From contig NZ_NUPZ01000040.1 in assembly GCF_002584985.1 (NCBI RefSeq), forward strand, positions 124,001 through 188,000: a stretch of DNA of 64,000 bases, read 5' to 3'. The notes under the pieces were generated by a model. That model searched no databases and was not told where the DNA came from. It saw only the letters and a list, made by a program, of their open reading frames with translations. Origin of the DNA: Bacillus sp. AFS029637. GTDB lineage: Bacteria > Bacillota > Bacilli > Bacillales > Bacillaceae_G. Every line of letters starts with the position of its first letter. Position 1 is the stretch's first letter. The translations under genes and the position numbers were made by a program. This document shows positions 25,108 through 37,275 of this stretch, one piece after another.

Positions 25108-26808
25108 TTATTTTAAAATATTAGCAATATATGTTTGAAGTTCTTCTACTTTCACTTCTTCAGACTCGCCTGTAGCACGTACTTTCACTTCTACAATACC
25201 TTCGTCTGCTTTTTTACCAACTGTAACACGAACTGGAAGGCCGAATAAATCTGCATCTGCAAATTTAACACCTGCACGTTCTGCACGGTCATCTAATAAT
25301 ACTTCATAACCTTGCTCTTGTAATGAGTTGTAGATGTTTTCACCCATTTCACGTTGTGCATCAGATTTCATGTTTACTGGAATTACATGCACATGGAACG
25401 GTGCGACAGCTTTAGGCCAAACTAAACCGCTCTCATCATTAAACTGCTCTGCAATTGCTGCCACTGTACGAGATACACCAATGCCGTAACAACCCATAAT
25501 AAGTGGTTGTGTTTTCCCGTTTTCATCTAGGAATGTTGCGTTCATTGCTTCACTATAACGAGTTCCTAATTTGAATACGTGACCAACTTCAATTCCGCGT
25601 GCGAAAAGAATTGTTCCGTTTCCATCTGGAGATTGGTCTCCTTCTTGAATGAAGCGTAAATCTGTATATTGACTCACTTTAAAGTCACGTTCTGGATTTA
25701 CATTTACATAATGGAATCCTTCTTCGTTCGCTCCTGAACATCCGTTAACAATTGATGCTACAGCGTGGTCAGCGATAATTTCGATATCACCTGTTACACC
25801 AATCGGTCCTAATGAACCAACTTCACAATTTAATAGTTCTTTTACTTCTTCATGAGAAGCAAGCTCAACAACTGAAGCGCCGTATACATTTTTCACTTTT
25901 ATATCGTTTACTTCATGATCACCACGAACAAGTACAACTACTAATTTCTCGTCTACTTTAAATACCATAGACTTAATGCACTTATCAGCTTCAATGTTTA
26001 AGAATGCAGATACTTCTTCAATTGCTTTTTGATCTGGCGTTGCTACTTTTTCAAGTGCTTTTTCCTCTTCGTCACTCTTCGTATACGTAGCTACAACAGG
26101 AGCCATTTCGATGTTCGCTGCATAATCAGATGTATCAGAGTATGCAATAGTATCTTCACCAACTTCAGATAATACCATAAATTCATGTGTATCTTTTCCG
26201 CCCATTGCTCCAGAGTCGGCAATAACTGCACGGAAATTCAAACCACAACGAGCAAAAATGTTAGAGTATGCTTTGTATAAGCGATCGTATACTTCATCTA
26301 AGCTCTCTTGTGTAGCATGGAAAGAGTATGCATCTTTCATTAAAAACTCTCTTCCACGTAATAAACCAAAACGAGGTCTTTGTTCATCGCGGAACTTCGT
26401 TTGAATTTGGTATAATGTTAACGGTAATTTTTTATATGATTTTACTTCATCACGTACAAGATCAGTAATTACTTCCTCGTGTGTAGCTCCTAATGCAAAT
26501 TCACGAGCATTACGATCTTTCATACGCATTAATTCAGATCCGTAAGAATACCAACGACCTGACTCTTGCCATAATTCTGCAGCTTGCATAGCCGGCATTA
26601 ATAATTCTACAGCTCCTGCACGTTCCATTTCTTCTCGAACGATACGTTCTACCTTATGCAGTACTTTTAAACCGAATGGTAGAAAACTATAAATACCAGA
26701 AGCATTTTGACGCATAAAACCTGCGCGAAGTAATAATTGATGACTTTTAATTTCAGCATCAGCTGGAACTTCACGTAATGTAGGACTGAATACCATACTT
26801 TGTTTCAT
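25108..26808 (-). CDS. proS: Prolyl-tRNA synthetase (bacterial type)
   Basis: 566 residues, the normal length for the bacterial form with an internal editing (INS) domain. ATG at 26808 after GAGGTGCGAATAA. Class II motifs are visible: [21 protein letters not shown] (motif 2, ~140-160) and [16 protein letters not shown] (motif 3, ~442-457). The INS domain (~224-407), which removes mischarged Ala, lies between. The upstream gap is short and holds only the rseP terminator, so no T-box leader is present. Confidence 0.98.
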   Translation of the reverse strand: MKQSMVFSPTLREVPADAEIKSHQLLLRAGFMRQNASGIYSFLPFGLKVLHKVERIVREEMERAGAVELLMPAMQAAELWQESGRWYSYGSELMRMKDRNAREFALGATHEEVITDLVRDEVKSYKKLPLTLYQIQTKFRDEQRPRFGLLRGREFLMKDAYSFHATQESLDEVYDRLYKAYSNIFARCGLNFRAVIADSGAMGGKDTHEFMVLSEVGEDTIAYSDTSDYAANIEMAPVVATYTKSDEEEKALEKVATPDQKAIEEVSAFLNIEADKCIKSMVFKVDEKLVVVLVRGDHEVNDIKVKNVYGASVVELASHEEVKELLNCEVGSLGPIGVTGDIEIIADHAVASIVNGCSGANEEGFHYVNVNPERDFKVSQYTDLRFIQEGDQSPDGNGTILFARGIEVGHVFKLGTRYSEAMNATFLDENGKTQPLIMGCYGIGVSRTVAAIAEQFNDESGLVWPKAVAPFHVHVIPVNMKSDAQREMGENIYNSLQEQGYEVLLDDRAERAGVKFADADLFGLPVRVTVGKKADEGIVEVKVRATGESEEVKVEELQTYIANILK

Positions 26809-26842
26809 TTATTCGCACCTCTTCATTTTACTCTTACACGCA

Positions 26843-26873
26843 GTAAAACCCCTCACCTCGAGTTAGGTGAGGG
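26843..26873 (-). terminator. Terminator between rseP and proS
   Basis: CCCTCACCT-AACTCG-AGGTGAGGG, 9-bp stem, followed by GTTTTAC on the - strand. Confidence 0.8.
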
Positions 26874-26917
26874 ATTTTATTCTACGAGCTCTATTTCATT
26901 ATAAGTTCCACTTTATT

Positions 26918-28180
26918 TTACAAGAAAAACTTACGAATGTCATTCCATGTTACAACTAACATAAGTAACATTAATAATGCAAAGCCAATAAAGTGAACCA
27001 TTCCTTCTTTTTGACGGTCAATAGGTTTCCCTCGTAATGCTTCAATTAAGAAGAAGAATAAACGTCCACCGTCTAAAGCTGGAACTGGTAATAAATTAAA
27101 TAAACCGAGGTTAATACTTAAAACTGCCGCTAAACTTAGTACACGTGTAAATCCATAATCTACTACTTGATCGGTTAGATTATAAATCCCTACTGGACCT
27201 GATAATTCGTTAATAGAAAATTGACCAGTTACTAATTTTACAAGCGATTCAAAAATTAACTTCGTCCACTGATAAGTTTGTTCAAATCCTGATTTAATAG
27301 AACCCATTACTGTTTTCTCCACAGGAGAGTAAACACCAATTCTACCAACTTCGTCTTTGCCTTCTTTATCGAGCGTTGGCGTTACTTTTACATTAAACTG
27401 TTCATTATCACGCTTTACTTGTAACGTAATTTCTTTATTCGGGTTTTCACGTACAATAGCAACAACATCTTTCCATGTACTCGTGTTTTTCCCATCAATT
27501 GCTTGAATTGTATCATTTTCTTTTAATCCAGCTTGCTCTGCAGCACTATTCTCCATTACTTTTCCGACCATTGGTTTGTCAACGGGAACCCCTTGTACAA
27601 ATCCAAGAATCACAAAAATAACAAATGCTAAAATGAAGTTCATTGCAGGACCTGCAAAGATTGTTAAAGCGCGTTGACCCAATTTTTTAGAGCCGAACTG
27701 CCTATTATACGGAGCAATTTGAATTTCTTCGCCAGCAGTAATGATACGAGCCTTTTCATTCACTTGGAATGTTTGTAGCTCTTCCTCGTACTCTTCATAG
27801 CCCGAAATTGTTAAATTATGTTCTAATTCTGCTTGTTCGACTTCAATAACGCGAACATTTGGATACTTTTCATATCCATCAAAAACTAATTTCACAACTT
27901 CGTCTTTTTCATTTAATACAAGACCAACCTTTTTCCCAGGCTTTAACTCAACTGTGTCCGCATCCTCACCAGCCATTCTTACATAGCCACCAAGGGGCAG
28001 TAAACGAATCGTATACACCGTTTCATTCTTTTCAAATGAGAATATTTTCGGACCAAAACCAATCGCAAACTCGCGGCATAAAATACCTGCTCTTTTTGCG
28101 AAATATAGATGCCCTAGCTCATGGAAAAATACGAGTGCACCGAAAATTAATATAAAGGCAATCGCTGTATCCAATTCCAT
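26918..28180 (-). CDS. rseP: Site-2 intramembrane metalloprotease RseP/RasP
   Basis: 420 residues from the ATG at 28180, after AAAGGTGGTT. The zinc motif HELGH is in the first membrane segment (FFHELGHLYFAK, ~20-31), and the second metal-binding motif LDGGR is near ~366. One PDZ domain (~205-275, AAEQAGLKENDTIQAIDG) lies between membrane segments. In B. subtilis RasP cleaves anti-sigma RsiW and FtsL and clears signal peptides. It is co-transcribed with dxr, cdsA and uppS. Confidence 0.96.
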   Translation of the reverse strand: MELDTAIAFILIFGALVFFHELGHLYFAKRAGILCREFAIGFGPKIFSFEKNETVYTIRLLPLGGYVRMAGEDADTVELKPGKKVGLVLNEKDEVVKLVFDGYEKYPNVRVIEVEQAELEHNLTISGYEEYEEELQTFQVNEKARIITAGEEIQIAPYNRQFGSKKLGQRALTIFAGPAMNFILAFVIFVILGFVQGVPVDKPMVGKVMENSAAEQAGLKENDTIQAIDGKNTSTWKDVVAIVRENPNKEITLQVKRDNEQFNVKVTPTLDKEGKDEVGRIGVYSPVEKTVMGSIKSGFEQTYQWTKLIFESLVKLVTGQFSINELSGPVGIYNLTDQVVDYGFTRVLSLAAVLSINLGLFNLLPVPALDGGRLFFFLIEALRGKPIDRQKEGMVHFIGFALLMLLMLVVTWNDIRKFFL

Positions 28181-28191
28181 AACCACCTTTG

Positions 28192-29334
28192 CTAAATTTG
28201 TTCCATCACAAACCGTCTTGTGGCTGCATCAATTTCCAGAATTTCCTCTAAGCTCGGACGTGCAATGACATTGTGATGGTTCATTGCTTTTTCAATGAGG
28301 TCTTCTACTGTTAAGAAACCAATTCTCTTTTGTAAAAAAGCTTCAACAGCTACTTCATTCGCTGCGTTCATTACAGCTGGCATACTTCCACCTGCTTTAC
28401 CAGCTTCATACGCAAAACGTAGGCAACGGAATCGTTCTTGATTCATTTTTTCAAAATGCAACGTCCCTATTTCCCATAAATTCAACTGTTTTGTGTCTGC
28501 AAGAGGCAATCGATCAGGATATGTAAGTGCATATTGAATTGGTACTCGCATATCAGGTGAGCCAAGCTGTGCCATTACACTACGATCTTCAAATTCAACC
28601 ATAGAATGAATAATACTTTCTTTATGTAAAACAACATCGATTTGCTCGTAAGGGATATCAAAAAGCCAATGTGCTTCAATTACTTCTAGTCCCTTATTCA
28701 TCATTGTAGCAGAATCAATTGTAATTTTCGAACCCATTGACCAGTTCGGATGTCGAAGCGCATCTTCCACGGTCACATGATGCAATTCATCTCTCGTTTT
28801 ATCACGGAAACTTCCACCAGAAGCCGTTATAATTAGTCGAGAAATTCTTTTTTCATTTTCACCATTCAAACATTGAAAAATAGCTGAATGTTCACTATCT
28901 ACTGGAAGTAACGAAACATTATGTTTTCGTGCCGCTTCCATTACAAGATGCCCTGCAGTTACTAACGTTTCTTTGTTTGCAATTCCAATTGTTTTTTTCG
29001 CCTCAATCGCACGAAGTGTTGGTAACAACCCTACACTACCTACAACAGCATTTACTACAATCTCCGCATCTGGATGTAATGCTACTTCTAAAAGCCCTTC
29101 ACTACCATATACAATTTTTGTATTACCAGAAACAGCTTGTAATTTTAAAACATCTTCCTCTCTTTGCACAGAGACGATTTGCGGAGAAAATTCTTGAATG
29201 ACCTTTACTGCGTAGTCAATGTTTTTCCCTACAGAAAAAGCAACGAGACGGAATTGGTCTGGGTGCGAGCGTAATACATCTAAAGTTTGTGTACCAATTG
29301 ATCCGCTTGCACCTAATAAACTAATGTTTTTCAT
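28192..29334 (-). CDS. dxr: 1-deoxy-D-xylulose 5-phosphate reductoisomerase
   Basis: 380 residues from the ATG at 29334 ([20 protein letters not shown]), after GAGGGGTTGGAG; the longer open frame overlaps cdsA. It performs the first committed step of the MEP isoprenoid pathway, using NADPH and a divalent metal. The nucleotide-binding GASGSIG (~8-14), the catalytic loop [13 protein letters not shown] (~146-158) and ASGGSFRDK are present. The downstream rseP start is 11 bases away. Confidence 0.97.
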   Translation of the reverse strand: MKNISLLGASGSIGTQTLDVLRSHPDQFRLVAFSVGKNIDYAVKVIQEFSPQIVSVQREEDVLKLQAVSGNTKIVYGSEGLLEVALHPDAEIVVNAVVGSVGLLPTLRAIEAKKTIGIANKETLVTAGHLVMEAARKHNVSLLPVDSEHSAIFQCLNGENEKRISRLIITASGGSFRDKTRDELHHVTVEDALRHPNWSMGSKITIDSATMMNKGLEVIEAHWLFDIPYEQIDVVLHKESIIHSMVEFEDRSVMAQLGSPDMRVPIQYALTYPDRLPLADTKQLNLWEIGTLHFEKMNQERFRCLRFAYEAGKAGGSMPAVMNAANEVAVEAFLQKRIGFLTVEDLIEKAMNHHNVIARPSLEEILEIDAATRRFVMEQI

Positions 29335-29357
29335 GACTCCAACCCCTCGTTCATTTA

Positions 29358-30149
29358 TTAATTGTATTGTAATAAGAAGTAGAGAATTGGTAAAACGAAT
29401 AACCAACTATCTGTTCGATCTAATATACCACCATGTCCAGGTAGAATTGTACCTGAATCCTTTACGCCATAATGACGTTTAAAAGCAGATTGTACTAAAT
29501 CACCAATTTGTCCAAAAATAGAAATGATAATTGTCAGCACAATTAAAATCCATACATTCGCTTCAACTGGGAAGAACATATTGTAAACCAGTGCCACAAC
29601 AATTCCACAAACAATTCCGCCTAATGAGCCTTCAATCGTTTTATTTGGACTAATTTCTGGCCACAGTTTTCTCTTTCCTAATGCTTTTCCTACGAAATAT
29701 GCGCCTGAATCAGTAGCCCATATAACAAATAATGCGCAAAACACATATTTAATTCCTAATATTCTCGTTTCATTTAAATATAAGAATCCCATTGCAACAT
29801 ATGTCGTGGCCATTAGTAAAAATGAAGCATTGTCAAAAGTAAATGTATTCTTAGAAAGGACTGTATATGATAAAAGTAATAGAACAATCACAAATGTGAT
29901 TTCTAACTTACCTAACCCAATCCACGTAAACAGTTCTGATGCACTACTTGGAATTAAAATAATCCATAATAATATTGCAGCTAAAACTGTTGGTACTGAA
30001 ATAAGCGTAAGCTTATTCATACGAATTAATTCATATAAACCTATAGAAGCAAGTGCATACACTAAAACCGTAAAAGGCACGCCACCGTAAATTACGATGG
30101 GAATGAATAGCGCGGCAGCAACCACTCCAGTAATAATTCTCTGTTTCAC
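29358..30149 (-). CDS. cdsA: Phosphatidate cytidylyltransferase
   Basis: 263 residues from a GTG at 30149, after AGAGAGGG; a TTG two codons upstream is less well spaced. It makes CDP-diacylglycerol from phosphatidate and CTP, the branch point of phospholipid synthesis. It is a multi-spanning membrane protein (about eight hydrophobic segments) with the signature [18 protein letters not shown]...[11 protein letters not shown] near the C terminus. It lies 18 bases after uppS. Confidence 0.96.
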   Translation of the reverse strand: MKQRIITGVVAAALFIPIVIYGGVPFTVLVYALASIGLYELIRMNKLTLISVPTVLAAILLWIILIPSSASELFTWIGLGKLEITFVIVLLLLSYTVLSKNTFTFDNASFLLMATTYVAMGFLYLNETRILGIKYVFCALFVIWATDSGAYFVGKALGKRKLWPEISPNKTIEGSLGGIVCGIVVALVYNMFFPVEANVWILIVLTIIISIFGQIGDLVQSAFKRHYGVKDSGTILPGHGGILDRTDSWLFVLPILYFLLQYN

Positions 30150-30166
30150 TACCAAACCCTCTCTTT

Positions 30167-30943
30167 CTACACGCCTCCGAATCTGCGCCCTCTATGCTGA
30201 AAGTCTGTAATCGCATTTAGCAAATGTTCCTCGGTAAAGTCTGGCCAATACACATCTGTAAACCAAAATTCCGAATATGCAATTTGCCATAGCATGAAAT
30301 TACTAATACGTAGCTCTCCGCTCGTACGGATTAACAACTCTGGATCAGGTAAAGAACTCGTCATTAAGTAGGAAGAAAGCATTTCTTCACTTACATCTTC
30401 TACACGAATCTTTCCTTCCTCACTATCTTTCATCATATGTTGCACAGCAGAAACGATTTCATCTCGACTTCCATAGTTTAACGCGAAATTAAGAATTAAT
30501 CCCGTATTCTCTTTCGTATCTTCCATGGCCTTCTCCATCGCTCTGCGTGTATGCGTAGGAAGACGATCTTGTTGCCCTATTACTCGGACTTGTACGTTCT
30601 CTTCAATCAATTCTGGTAAAAATGTACCTAAAAATTCTTCTGGAAGCTTCATTAAATAATCAACTTCCTTCTTCGGTCTTTTCCAGTTCTCAGTTGAAAA
30701 AGCATAGAGAGTTAATACTTTCACATTAAGTTTACTTGCAAATTTTGTAATTTTTTTTACAACTTGCATACCTTCATGATGTCCCGCAATACGAGGCATT
30801 GCTCTCCTCTTTGCCCATCTTCCATTACCATCCATAATGATAGCAATATGTTCTGGGATGTATCCTTTTTTCACTTCTTCAACGAGATGATCAAACGATG
30901 TGTCCTTTTTACCTTTAAAAAAAGGAAAGTTTTTAAACATCAT
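30167..30943 (-). CDS. uppS: Undecaprenyl diphosphate synthase
   Basis: 258 residues; the ATG at 30943 follows GGAGGGTATGA (a second ATG follows directly). It builds the C55 lipid carrier for wall synthesis by cis-condensation of isopentenyl diphosphate. The catalytic Asp lies in AIIMDGNGRWAKRR (~36-48), and RTSGELRISNFMLWQ is conserved near the C terminus. It is first in the uppS-cdsA-dxr-rseP group, following the frr terminator. Confidence 0.97.
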   Translation of the reverse strand: MMFKNFPFFKGKKDTSFDHLVEEVKKGYIPEHIAIIMDGNGRWAKRRAMPRIAGHHEGMQVVKKITKFASKLNVKVLTLYAFSTENWKRPKKEVDYLMKLPEEFLGTFLPELIEENVQVRVIGQQDRLPTHTRRAMEKAMEDTKENTGLILNFALNYGSRDEIVSAVQHMMKDSEEGKIRVEDVSEEMLSSYLMTSSLPDPELLIRTSGELRISNFMLWQIAYSEFWFTDVYWPDFTEEHLLNAITDFQHRGRRFGGV

Positions 30944-30981
30944 TCATACCCTCCAGCAAGCAGACGTATGCCTAAAAGTGT

Positions 30982-31007
30982 AAAAAGACCCCCTTAAGAA
31001 GAGGGTC
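30982..31007 (-). terminator. Terminator after frr
   Basis: GACCCTCTTCTTAAGGGGGTC hairpin (30987-31007) followed by TTTTT on the - strand. Confidence 0.8.
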
Positions 31008-31028
31008 ATATTTGCGAAAGTATCGCTA

Positions 31029-31586
31029 TTACACTTCCATGATTTCTTTTTCTTTGTTTTTTGCGATTTCGTCAACTTTTGCAATATATTTATCTGTTTC
31101 TTTTTGGATATCTTCAGTATATCCTCTTAAATCATCTTCTGTAATCTCGCCAGCTTTTTCAAGCTTCTTAAGATCATCATTTCCGTCACGACGTACGTTA
31201 CGAACCGCAACTTTTGCTTCTTCAGCATATTTTTTTACAACTTTTACAAGATCGCGACGACGCTCTTCTGTTAATGCAGGGAATGCAATACGAATTACAG
31301 TTCCATCATTAGAAGGGTTTAAGCCTAAATCTGCTTTTAAAATTGCTTTTTCAATATCACCGATAGAAGTTTTATCATAAGGTTGAATTACAAGTAAACG
31401 TGCTTCAGGAACTGTAATGTTCGCTAATTGCACAACTGGTGTTGGTGCACCATAGTAATCAACTTGTACCTTATCTAATACAGACGCGTTTGCACGGCCA
31501 GCACGAACTGTTGCTAATTCACGAGAATAAGCAGCAACTGCTTTTTCCATTTTTTCATTCGAAGACTTCAATACTTGTTGTCCCAT
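31029..31586 (-). CDS. frr: Ribosome recycling factor
   Basis: 185 residues; ATG at 31586 two bases after the pyrH stop, so coupled. It splits post-termination ribosomes with EF-G. The conserved [23 protein letters not shown] (~28-50) and C-terminal helix region [20 protein letters not shown] are present. Confidence 0.98.
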   Translation of the reverse strand: MGQQVLKSSNEKMEKAVAAYSRELATVRAGRANASVLDKVQVDYYGAPTPVVQLANITVPEARLLVIQPYDKTSIGDIEKAILKADLGLNPSNDGTVIRIAFPALTEERRRDLVKVVKKYAEEAKVAVRNVRRDGNDDLKKLEKAGEITEDDLRGYTEDIQKETDKYIAKVDEIAKNKEKEIMEV

Positions 31587-31588
31587 GT

Positions 31589-32311
31589 TTATTTCCCCCT
31601 TACAACTGTTCCAATATTTTCACCTAAAACGGCGCGTTTAATATTACCTTTTTCCATAACTGAGAATACAATTAATGGAATGTCATTATCCATACATAAA
31701 GAAGAAGCTGTAGAATCCATTACACCTAAACCTTCTTTTAATACATCTAAGTAAGTAAGTGTTTCGTATTTCGTAGCTGTCGGGTCAATAGATGGATCCG
31801 CATTATATACGCCATCCACATTATTTTTCGCCATTAAGATAACGTCCGCTTCGATTTCAGCTGCGCGTAACGCTGCCGTTGTATCTGTAGAGAAGTAAGG
31901 ATTACCTGTACCTGCTGCAAAGATAACAACACGTTTCTTCTCTAAGTGACGAACTGCTTTACGACGAATGTAAGGTTCTGCCACTTGACGCATTTCAATT
32001 GAAGTTTGTACGCGAGTTTGGATTCCGATATTCTCCAAGCTATCTTGAAGTGCTAACGAATTCATAACTGTAGCTAACATGCCCATGTAATCTGCTCCTG
32101 CACGATCCATGCCCATTTCACTTCCAATTTTTCCACGCCAAATGTTCCCGCCACCAACAACAACAGCAACCTCTACATCAAGCTCTGCAATTTCTTTTAC
32201 TTGTTCCGCAACTGATTTAATAACAGATGGGTTAATTCCAAATCCTTGTTCGCCAGCTAAAGCTTCTCCGCTTAGCTTTAAAACGACACGATTATATTTC
32301 GGTTTACTCAT
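31589..32311 (-). CDS. pyrH: Uridylate kinase
   Basis: 240 residues; ATG at 32311 after TTGGAGGTTCATT. It phosphorylates UMP to UDP; this amino-acid-kinase family enzyme is unrelated to eukaryotic UMP kinases. The glycine-rich [18 protein letters not shown] (~9-26), GGGNIWRG (~53-60) and [13 protein letters not shown] (~132-144) are present. It lies between tsf and frr in the standard bacterial order. Confidence 0.97.
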   Translation of the reverse strand: MSKPKYNRVVLKLSGEALAGEQGFGINPSVIKSVAEQVKEIAELDVEVAVVVGGGNIWRGKIGSEMGMDRAGADYMGMLATVMNSLALQDSLENIGIQTRVQTSIEMRQVAEPYIRRKAVRHLEKKRVVIFAAGTGNPYFSTDTTAALRAAEIEADVILMAKNNVDGVYNADPSIDPTATKYETLTYLDVLKEGLGVMDSTASSLCMDNDIPLIVFSVMEKGNIKRAVLGENIGTVVRGK

Positions 32312-32343
32312 AATGAACCTCCAATTGCTTACATCTTTATTTT

Positions 32344-32368
32344 AAAAAAGGGAACACAAAGTGTTCCC
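32344..32368 (-). terminator. Terminator after tsf
   Basis: GGGAACAC-TTT-GTGTTCCC, perfect 8-bp stem, followed by TTTTTT on the - strand. Confidence 0.88.
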
Positions 32369-32377
32369 TAATCTGTA

Positions 32378-33265
32378 TTAGTTGCTACCTTTTACTTGGT
32401 TCATTACTTCTTCAGCAAAGTTGTCTTCGCGTTTTTCGATACCTTCACCAACAGCGTAGCGAACGAATCCTTTTAATGTTCCGCCTTTAGACTCAACGAA
32501 CTGACGAACTTTCATATCAGGGTTTTTAACGAATGCTTGGTCAAGTAAGCAAATTTCTTCGAAGAATTTGCCAAGACGGCCTTCAACCATTTTTGCAACG
32601 ATTTTTTCTGGCTTGCCTTCGTTTAATGCTTGTTGTGTTAATACTTGACGCTCATGCTCAACTTCTTCAGCTGTTACAGCATCGCGGTCGATGTATTTAG
32701 GGTTAACTGCAGCGATGTGCATTGCAACATCTTTAGCAGCTGCTTCATCAGTTGAACCTTCAAGAACTGTTAGTACACCAATGCGTCCACCCATGTGTAG
32801 GTAAGCGCCGAATGCATCTGCATCAGTTTTTGATACGATTTCGAAACGACGAAGTGTAAGTTTTTCACCAATTTTAGCGATTGCTTCGTTGATGTGCTCT
32901 TCTACTTTTTTACCATTTTCCATTGTTTGAGCCATAGCTTCTTCAACGTTAGCTGGTTTGTTAGTTAATAGGTGAGCAGCTAATTCTTTAATTAAAGTTT
33001 GGAAACCTTCGTTTTTCGCAACGAAATCAGTTTCTGAGTTTAATTCTAAGATTAAACCATCGTTACCGTTTGTTTCGATGAAAGTTAAACCTTCAGCAGC
33101 AATGCGGTCTGCTTTTTTAGCAGCTTTCGCAATACCTTTTTCACGTAAGAAGTCAATTGCCTTCTCCATGTCACCATTAGTTTCTGTTAAAGCTTTTTTG
33201 CAGTCCATCATACCTGCGCCAGTTTTTTCACGTAATTCTTTTACCATTTGTGCAGTGATTGCCAT
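32378..33265 (-). CDS. tsf: Elongation factor Ts
   Basis: 295 residues from the ATG at 33265 ([26 protein letters not shown]), chosen because AGGAGG lies 9 bases upstream; an ATG at 33274 abuts the ribosome site. It is the guanine nucleotide exchange factor for EF-Tu. The N-terminal UBA-like domain and the TDFVAKN motif (~80-86) are present. It is separated from rpsB by an intrinsic terminator, which probably sets their expression ratio. Confidence 0.98.
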   Translation of the reverse strand: MAITAQMVKELREKTGAGMMDCKKALTETNGDMEKAIDFLREKGIAKAAKKADRIAAEGLTFIETNGNDGLILELNSETDFVAKNEGFQTLIKELAAHLLTNKPANVEEAMAQTMENGKKVEEHINEAIAKIGEKLTLRRFEIVSKTDADAFGAYLHMGGRIGVLTVLEGSTDEAAAKDVAMHIAAVNPKYIDRDAVTAEEVEHERQVLTQQALNEGKPEKIVAKMVEGRLGKFFEEICLLDQAFVKNPDMKVRQFVESKGGTLKGFVRYAVGEGIEKREDNFAEEVMNQVKGSN

Positions 33266-33321
33266 ACTTTTCATCCTCCTAAAATATGTATTTATACCTT
33301 TTATAAAGGTGTTTATACCTT

Positions 33322-33359
33322 AAAAAAGGTGATAAAAGGCCGAACCCCTTATCACCTTT
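33322..33359 (-). terminator. Terminator between rpsB and tsf
   Basis: AAAGGTGATAAGGGG-TTCG-GCCTTTTATCACCTTT type hairpin followed by TTT on the - strand. Partial readthrough into tsf is likely, as in other bacteria. Confidence 0.75.
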
Positions 33360-33368
33360 CCAACTTTG

Positions 33369-34222
<854 letters not shown>

Positions 34223-34381
34223 GTCGAAAATGCGAACAATGTAAAACTTTCTTTATTCACACTCGAATTCTAGTATTACCAACCTGTATTTCTTTTAAGC
34301 AAAAAAGTGAAATACACATAATAGTTTCTAACAAAACATGATTATGGCGCTTTTCACAAACAACATCAATCTCTTATATAC

Positions 34382-34413
34382 AAAAAAAACTCTCCTCAAG
34401 TGAGGAGAGTTTT
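34382..34413 (-). terminator. Terminator after codY
   Basis: ACTCTCCTCA-CT-TGAGGAGAGT, perfect 10-bp stem, followed by TTTTTTT on the - strand. Confidence 0.92.
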
Positions 34414-34419
34414 TATAAA

Positions 34420-35199
34420 TTAGTTTGTTTTTAATTTAGCAAGTTCCTGTAGAAACTTGTCGTTTAGCACTTTAATGTATGTTCCTTTCATACCTAAAGA
34501 ACGAGACTCAATAACACCAGCACTTTCTAATTTACGTAGTGCATTTACGATTACAGAACGAGTAATCCCTACGCGATCAGCAATTTTACTTGCAACAAGT
34601 AAACCTTCTGTTCCATTTAATTCTTCGAAGATGTGCTCAATTGCTTCTAACTCACTGTAAGATAATGAGCTAATCGCCATTTGAACAACAGCTTTACTGC
34701 GTGCTTCCTCTTCGATTTCTTCTGCTTTTTCACGTAAGATTTCCATGCCTACAACAGTTGAGCTGTACTCAGCAAGAATTAAATCATCATCTAAGAATTC
34801 TTGACCAAGACGAGCTAATACTAATGTACCTAGACGTTCACCGCCACCAACGATCGGTACGATTGTAGTTAAACCTTGACCGAATAATTCTCTGTTTTCT
34901 ACCGGGAATGCTGTGTAAGCACTGTTCACATCTAAGTTTGAAGATGTTTCTGTAATGTTAAATAAGCTTTGTGTATATTCTTCTGGGAATTGGCGCTCTG
35001 CAAGCATTTGCTTCATACGCTCGTTTTCGATTTGTTGGTGAATTGCATAACCTAGTAATTTACCACGACGACTTACAACGAACACGTTTGCTTCAATTAC
35101 TTCACACATCGTGTCAGACATTTCTCTAAAGTTTACAGGCTTCCCTGCTGCGCTCTGTAATAACGCATTTAATTTTCTCGTTTTTGCTAATAATTCCAT
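34420..35199 (-). CDS. codY: GTP- and branched-chain-amino-acid-sensing repressor CodY
   Basis: 259 residues; ATG at 35199 after AGGAGGAACTTTTGAA. It is the global regulator that represses starvation genes when Ile/Leu/Val and GTP are high. It has an N-terminal GAF ligand domain (~1-155) and a C-terminal winged helix-turn-helix with [26 protein letters not shown] (~203-228). It is last in the xerC-hslV-hslU-codY group, as in B. subtilis. Confidence 0.98.
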
Positions 35200-35276
35200 T
35201 TCAAAAGTTCCTCCTACATATTACTTACATATTTTTTCATCACTTGGAAACTAGGGCGAGTCACCTGATGACACTA

Positions 35277-36668
35277 TTACAAAATAAACTGGCTCACATC
35301 TTTATTTTTAGCAATTGTTGCTAATTTCTCCTCAACGTATTGAGGTGTTATCGTTATTTTCTCTAACGTAATTTCAGATGCTTCAAACGATAAATCTTCA
35401 AGGAGTTTCTCCATAATCGTATGAAGTCTTCTTGCTCCAATATTATCTGTATCCTGATTAACTTGATAAGCAATCTCAGCAATCTTACGAATAGCTTCGT
35501 CTGAAAATTCAATTTCTATACCTTCAGTCGCTAATAATGCCATATATTGTTTAATTAGCGCATTGTCAGGCTCGATTAATATTTTCACAAAATCATCTGT
35601 CGATAATTTTGTTAATTCTACTCGAATCGGAAATCTCCCTTGCAATTCCGGAATTAAATCCGACGGCTTAGACATATGGAACGCTCCAGCTGCAACGAAT
35701 AAAATATAATCCGTTTTTACTGATCCGTATTTTGTCGCAACATTCGATCCTTCTACAATTGGTAAAATGTCACGTTGCACGCCTTCACGTGATACATCTA
35801 CGCTATTCGACTGCTTACCAGCAATTTTGTCAATTTCATCGATAAAAATAATCCCGAGCTGTTCAGCACGATAAACAGCCTCTTGTGTAACTTCATCCAT
35901 ATCAATTAAGCGCTGTGCCTCTTCATTTGTCAAGAGTTTTCTTGCTTCTTTTACAGAAAGTTTACGTTTTTTCGTTTTTTTCGGCATAAAACTTCCTAAT
36001 GCATCTTGGAAATTCATCCCCATTTGTTCCATGCCAGTTCCTTGTAACATATCGAACATGGAAGACTGCTGTTCAGTCACTTCAATCGATACGATTTCAT
36101 CTTCAAGAAGTCCTGCAGCAAGCTTTCTTTCCACATCTTGACGTTTCTTTTCGATTTCAACATCTTCCTCTGCATCAGATGTTTGATTCGAATTTTGAGC
36201 GCCGCCAAAAAGCATTTCTAATGGGTTTTTGAATCCAGATTGCTTCTCCGGACTTGGCACTAAAATTTCAACAAGTCGTTGGTTTGCTTGCTCTTCTGCT
36301 TTGTCTTGTACTTTAATTACCATTTCTTCTTTCACAATACGAACTGACGTTTCCACAAGGTCACGTACCATCGACTCTACATCTCTACCTACATATCCAA
36401 CTTCTGTAAATTTCGTAGCTTCAACCTTAATAAAAGGTGCTCCAACGAGTTTCGCCATTCGTCGTGCTACCTCTGTTTTCCCAACACCTGTTGGTCCAAT
36501 CATTAAAATATTTTTAGGTGCAATTTCATCACGTAAATCTTCAGCTAATTTACTTCGGCGGTATCGATTTCTCAAAGCTACAGCAACCGCTTTCTTCGCA
36601 TCTTTTTGACCGATAATGTATTGATCTAATTTTTCCACAATTTGGCGCGGAGTAAAATGTAAATGCAT
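35277..36668 (-). CDS. hslU: ATP-dependent protease ATPase subunit HslU (ClpY/CodX)
   Basis: 463 residues from the ATG at 36668 ([20 protein letters not shown]), after GGGAGGCATTTTAT. It is an AAA+ unfoldase feeding HslV. Walker [10 protein letters not shown] (~58-66), an intermediate I-domain (~110-240), Walker [10 protein letters not shown], and sensor and C-terminal motifs ending VSQFIL are present. The C-terminal tail is the element that inserts into HslV. Confidence 0.97.
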   Translation of the reverse strand: MHLHFTPRQIVEKLDQYIIGQKDAKKAVAVALRNRYRRSKLAEDLRDEIAPKNILMIGPTGVGKTEVARRMAKLVGAPFIKVEATKFTEVGYVGRDVESMVRDLVETSVRIVKEEMVIKVQDKAEEQANQRLVEILVPSPEKQSGFKNPLEMLFGGAQNSNQTSDAEEDVEIEKKRQDVERKLAAGLLEDEIVSIEVTEQQSSMFDMLQGTGMEQMGMNFQDALGSFMPKKTKKRKLSVKEARKLLTNEEAQRLIDMDEVTQEAVYRAEQLGIIFIDEIDKIAGKQSNSVDVSREGVQRDILPIVEGSNVATKYGSVKTDYILFVAAGAFHMSKPSDLIPELQGRFPIRVELTKLSTDDFVKILIEPDNALIKQYMALLATEGIEIEFSDEAIRKIAEIAYQVNQDTDNIGARRLHTIMEKLLEDLSFEASEITLEKITITPQYVEEKLATIAKNKDVSQFIL

Positions 36669-36690
36669 ATAAAATGCCTCCCTTACGATT

Positions 36691-37233
36691 CTACAATTCT
36701 TCAACAATTATGTTGTGGTTCGTATAAACACAAATATCGCCAGCAATCTCTAAACTCGCTTTCGCAATTTGTTTCGCTGTTAAGTGTTCACTTGCATATT
36801 GCTTTAAAGCACGACCTGCAGAAAGTGCATAATTCCCACCAGATCCAATTGCTAAAATGCCATCATCCGGTTCAATCACTTCTCCTGTACCTGAAACAAG
36901 GAGCATAGTTGTTTTATCCATGACAATGAGCATCGCTTCTAGCTGACGTAACATTTTATCGCCACGCCATTGTTTTGCCATTTCAACAGCAGCACGCTGC
37001 AAGTTGCCATTATACTCTTCTAATTTCCCTTCAAACATTTCAAAAAGAGTAAATGCGTCAGCAACTGAACCTGCAAAACCAGCTAAAACTTTACCTTGGA
37101 AAAGTCTGCGAACTTTACGAGCTGTATGTTTCATTACAACAGCATTTCCCATTGTCACCTGACCATCTCCAGCCATTGCACATTCTCCATTATGATGAAC
37201 TGCAAATATCGTTGTAGCGTGGAAATTTCCCAT
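36691..37233 (-). CDS. hslV: ATP-dependent protease subunit HslV (ClpQ/CodW)
   Basis: 180 residues; ATG at 37233 after AAGGAGTTTTTTCT. It is a proteasome-like peptidase. It begins [27 protein letters not shown]. The TTI motif that gives the N-terminal threonine nucleophile in E. coli HslV is at residues 7-8. B. subtilis CodW, from memory, starts Met-Ser-Ser and is reported to use an N-terminal serine; here residue 2 is Gly, so the active N terminus must differ. It lies between xerC and hslU. Confidence 0.96.
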   Translation of the reverse strand: MGNFHATTIFAVHHNGECAMAGDGQVTMGNAVVMKHTARKVRRLFQGKVLAGFAGSVADAFTLFEMFEGKLEEYNGNLQRAAVEMAKQWRGDKMLRQLEAMLIVMDKTTMLLVSGTGEVIEPDDGILAIGSGGNYALSAGRALKQYASEHLTAKQIAKASLEIAGDICVYTNHNIIVEEL

Positions 37234-37275
37234 AGAAAAAACTCCTTTATATGTTTTTATAGCTTTAAAAGCAAT

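Noticed and set aside
26809-26917. T-box riboswitch before proS
   Set aside because: The gap is about 100 bases and filled by the rseP terminator; no T-box motif or specifier stem is visible.
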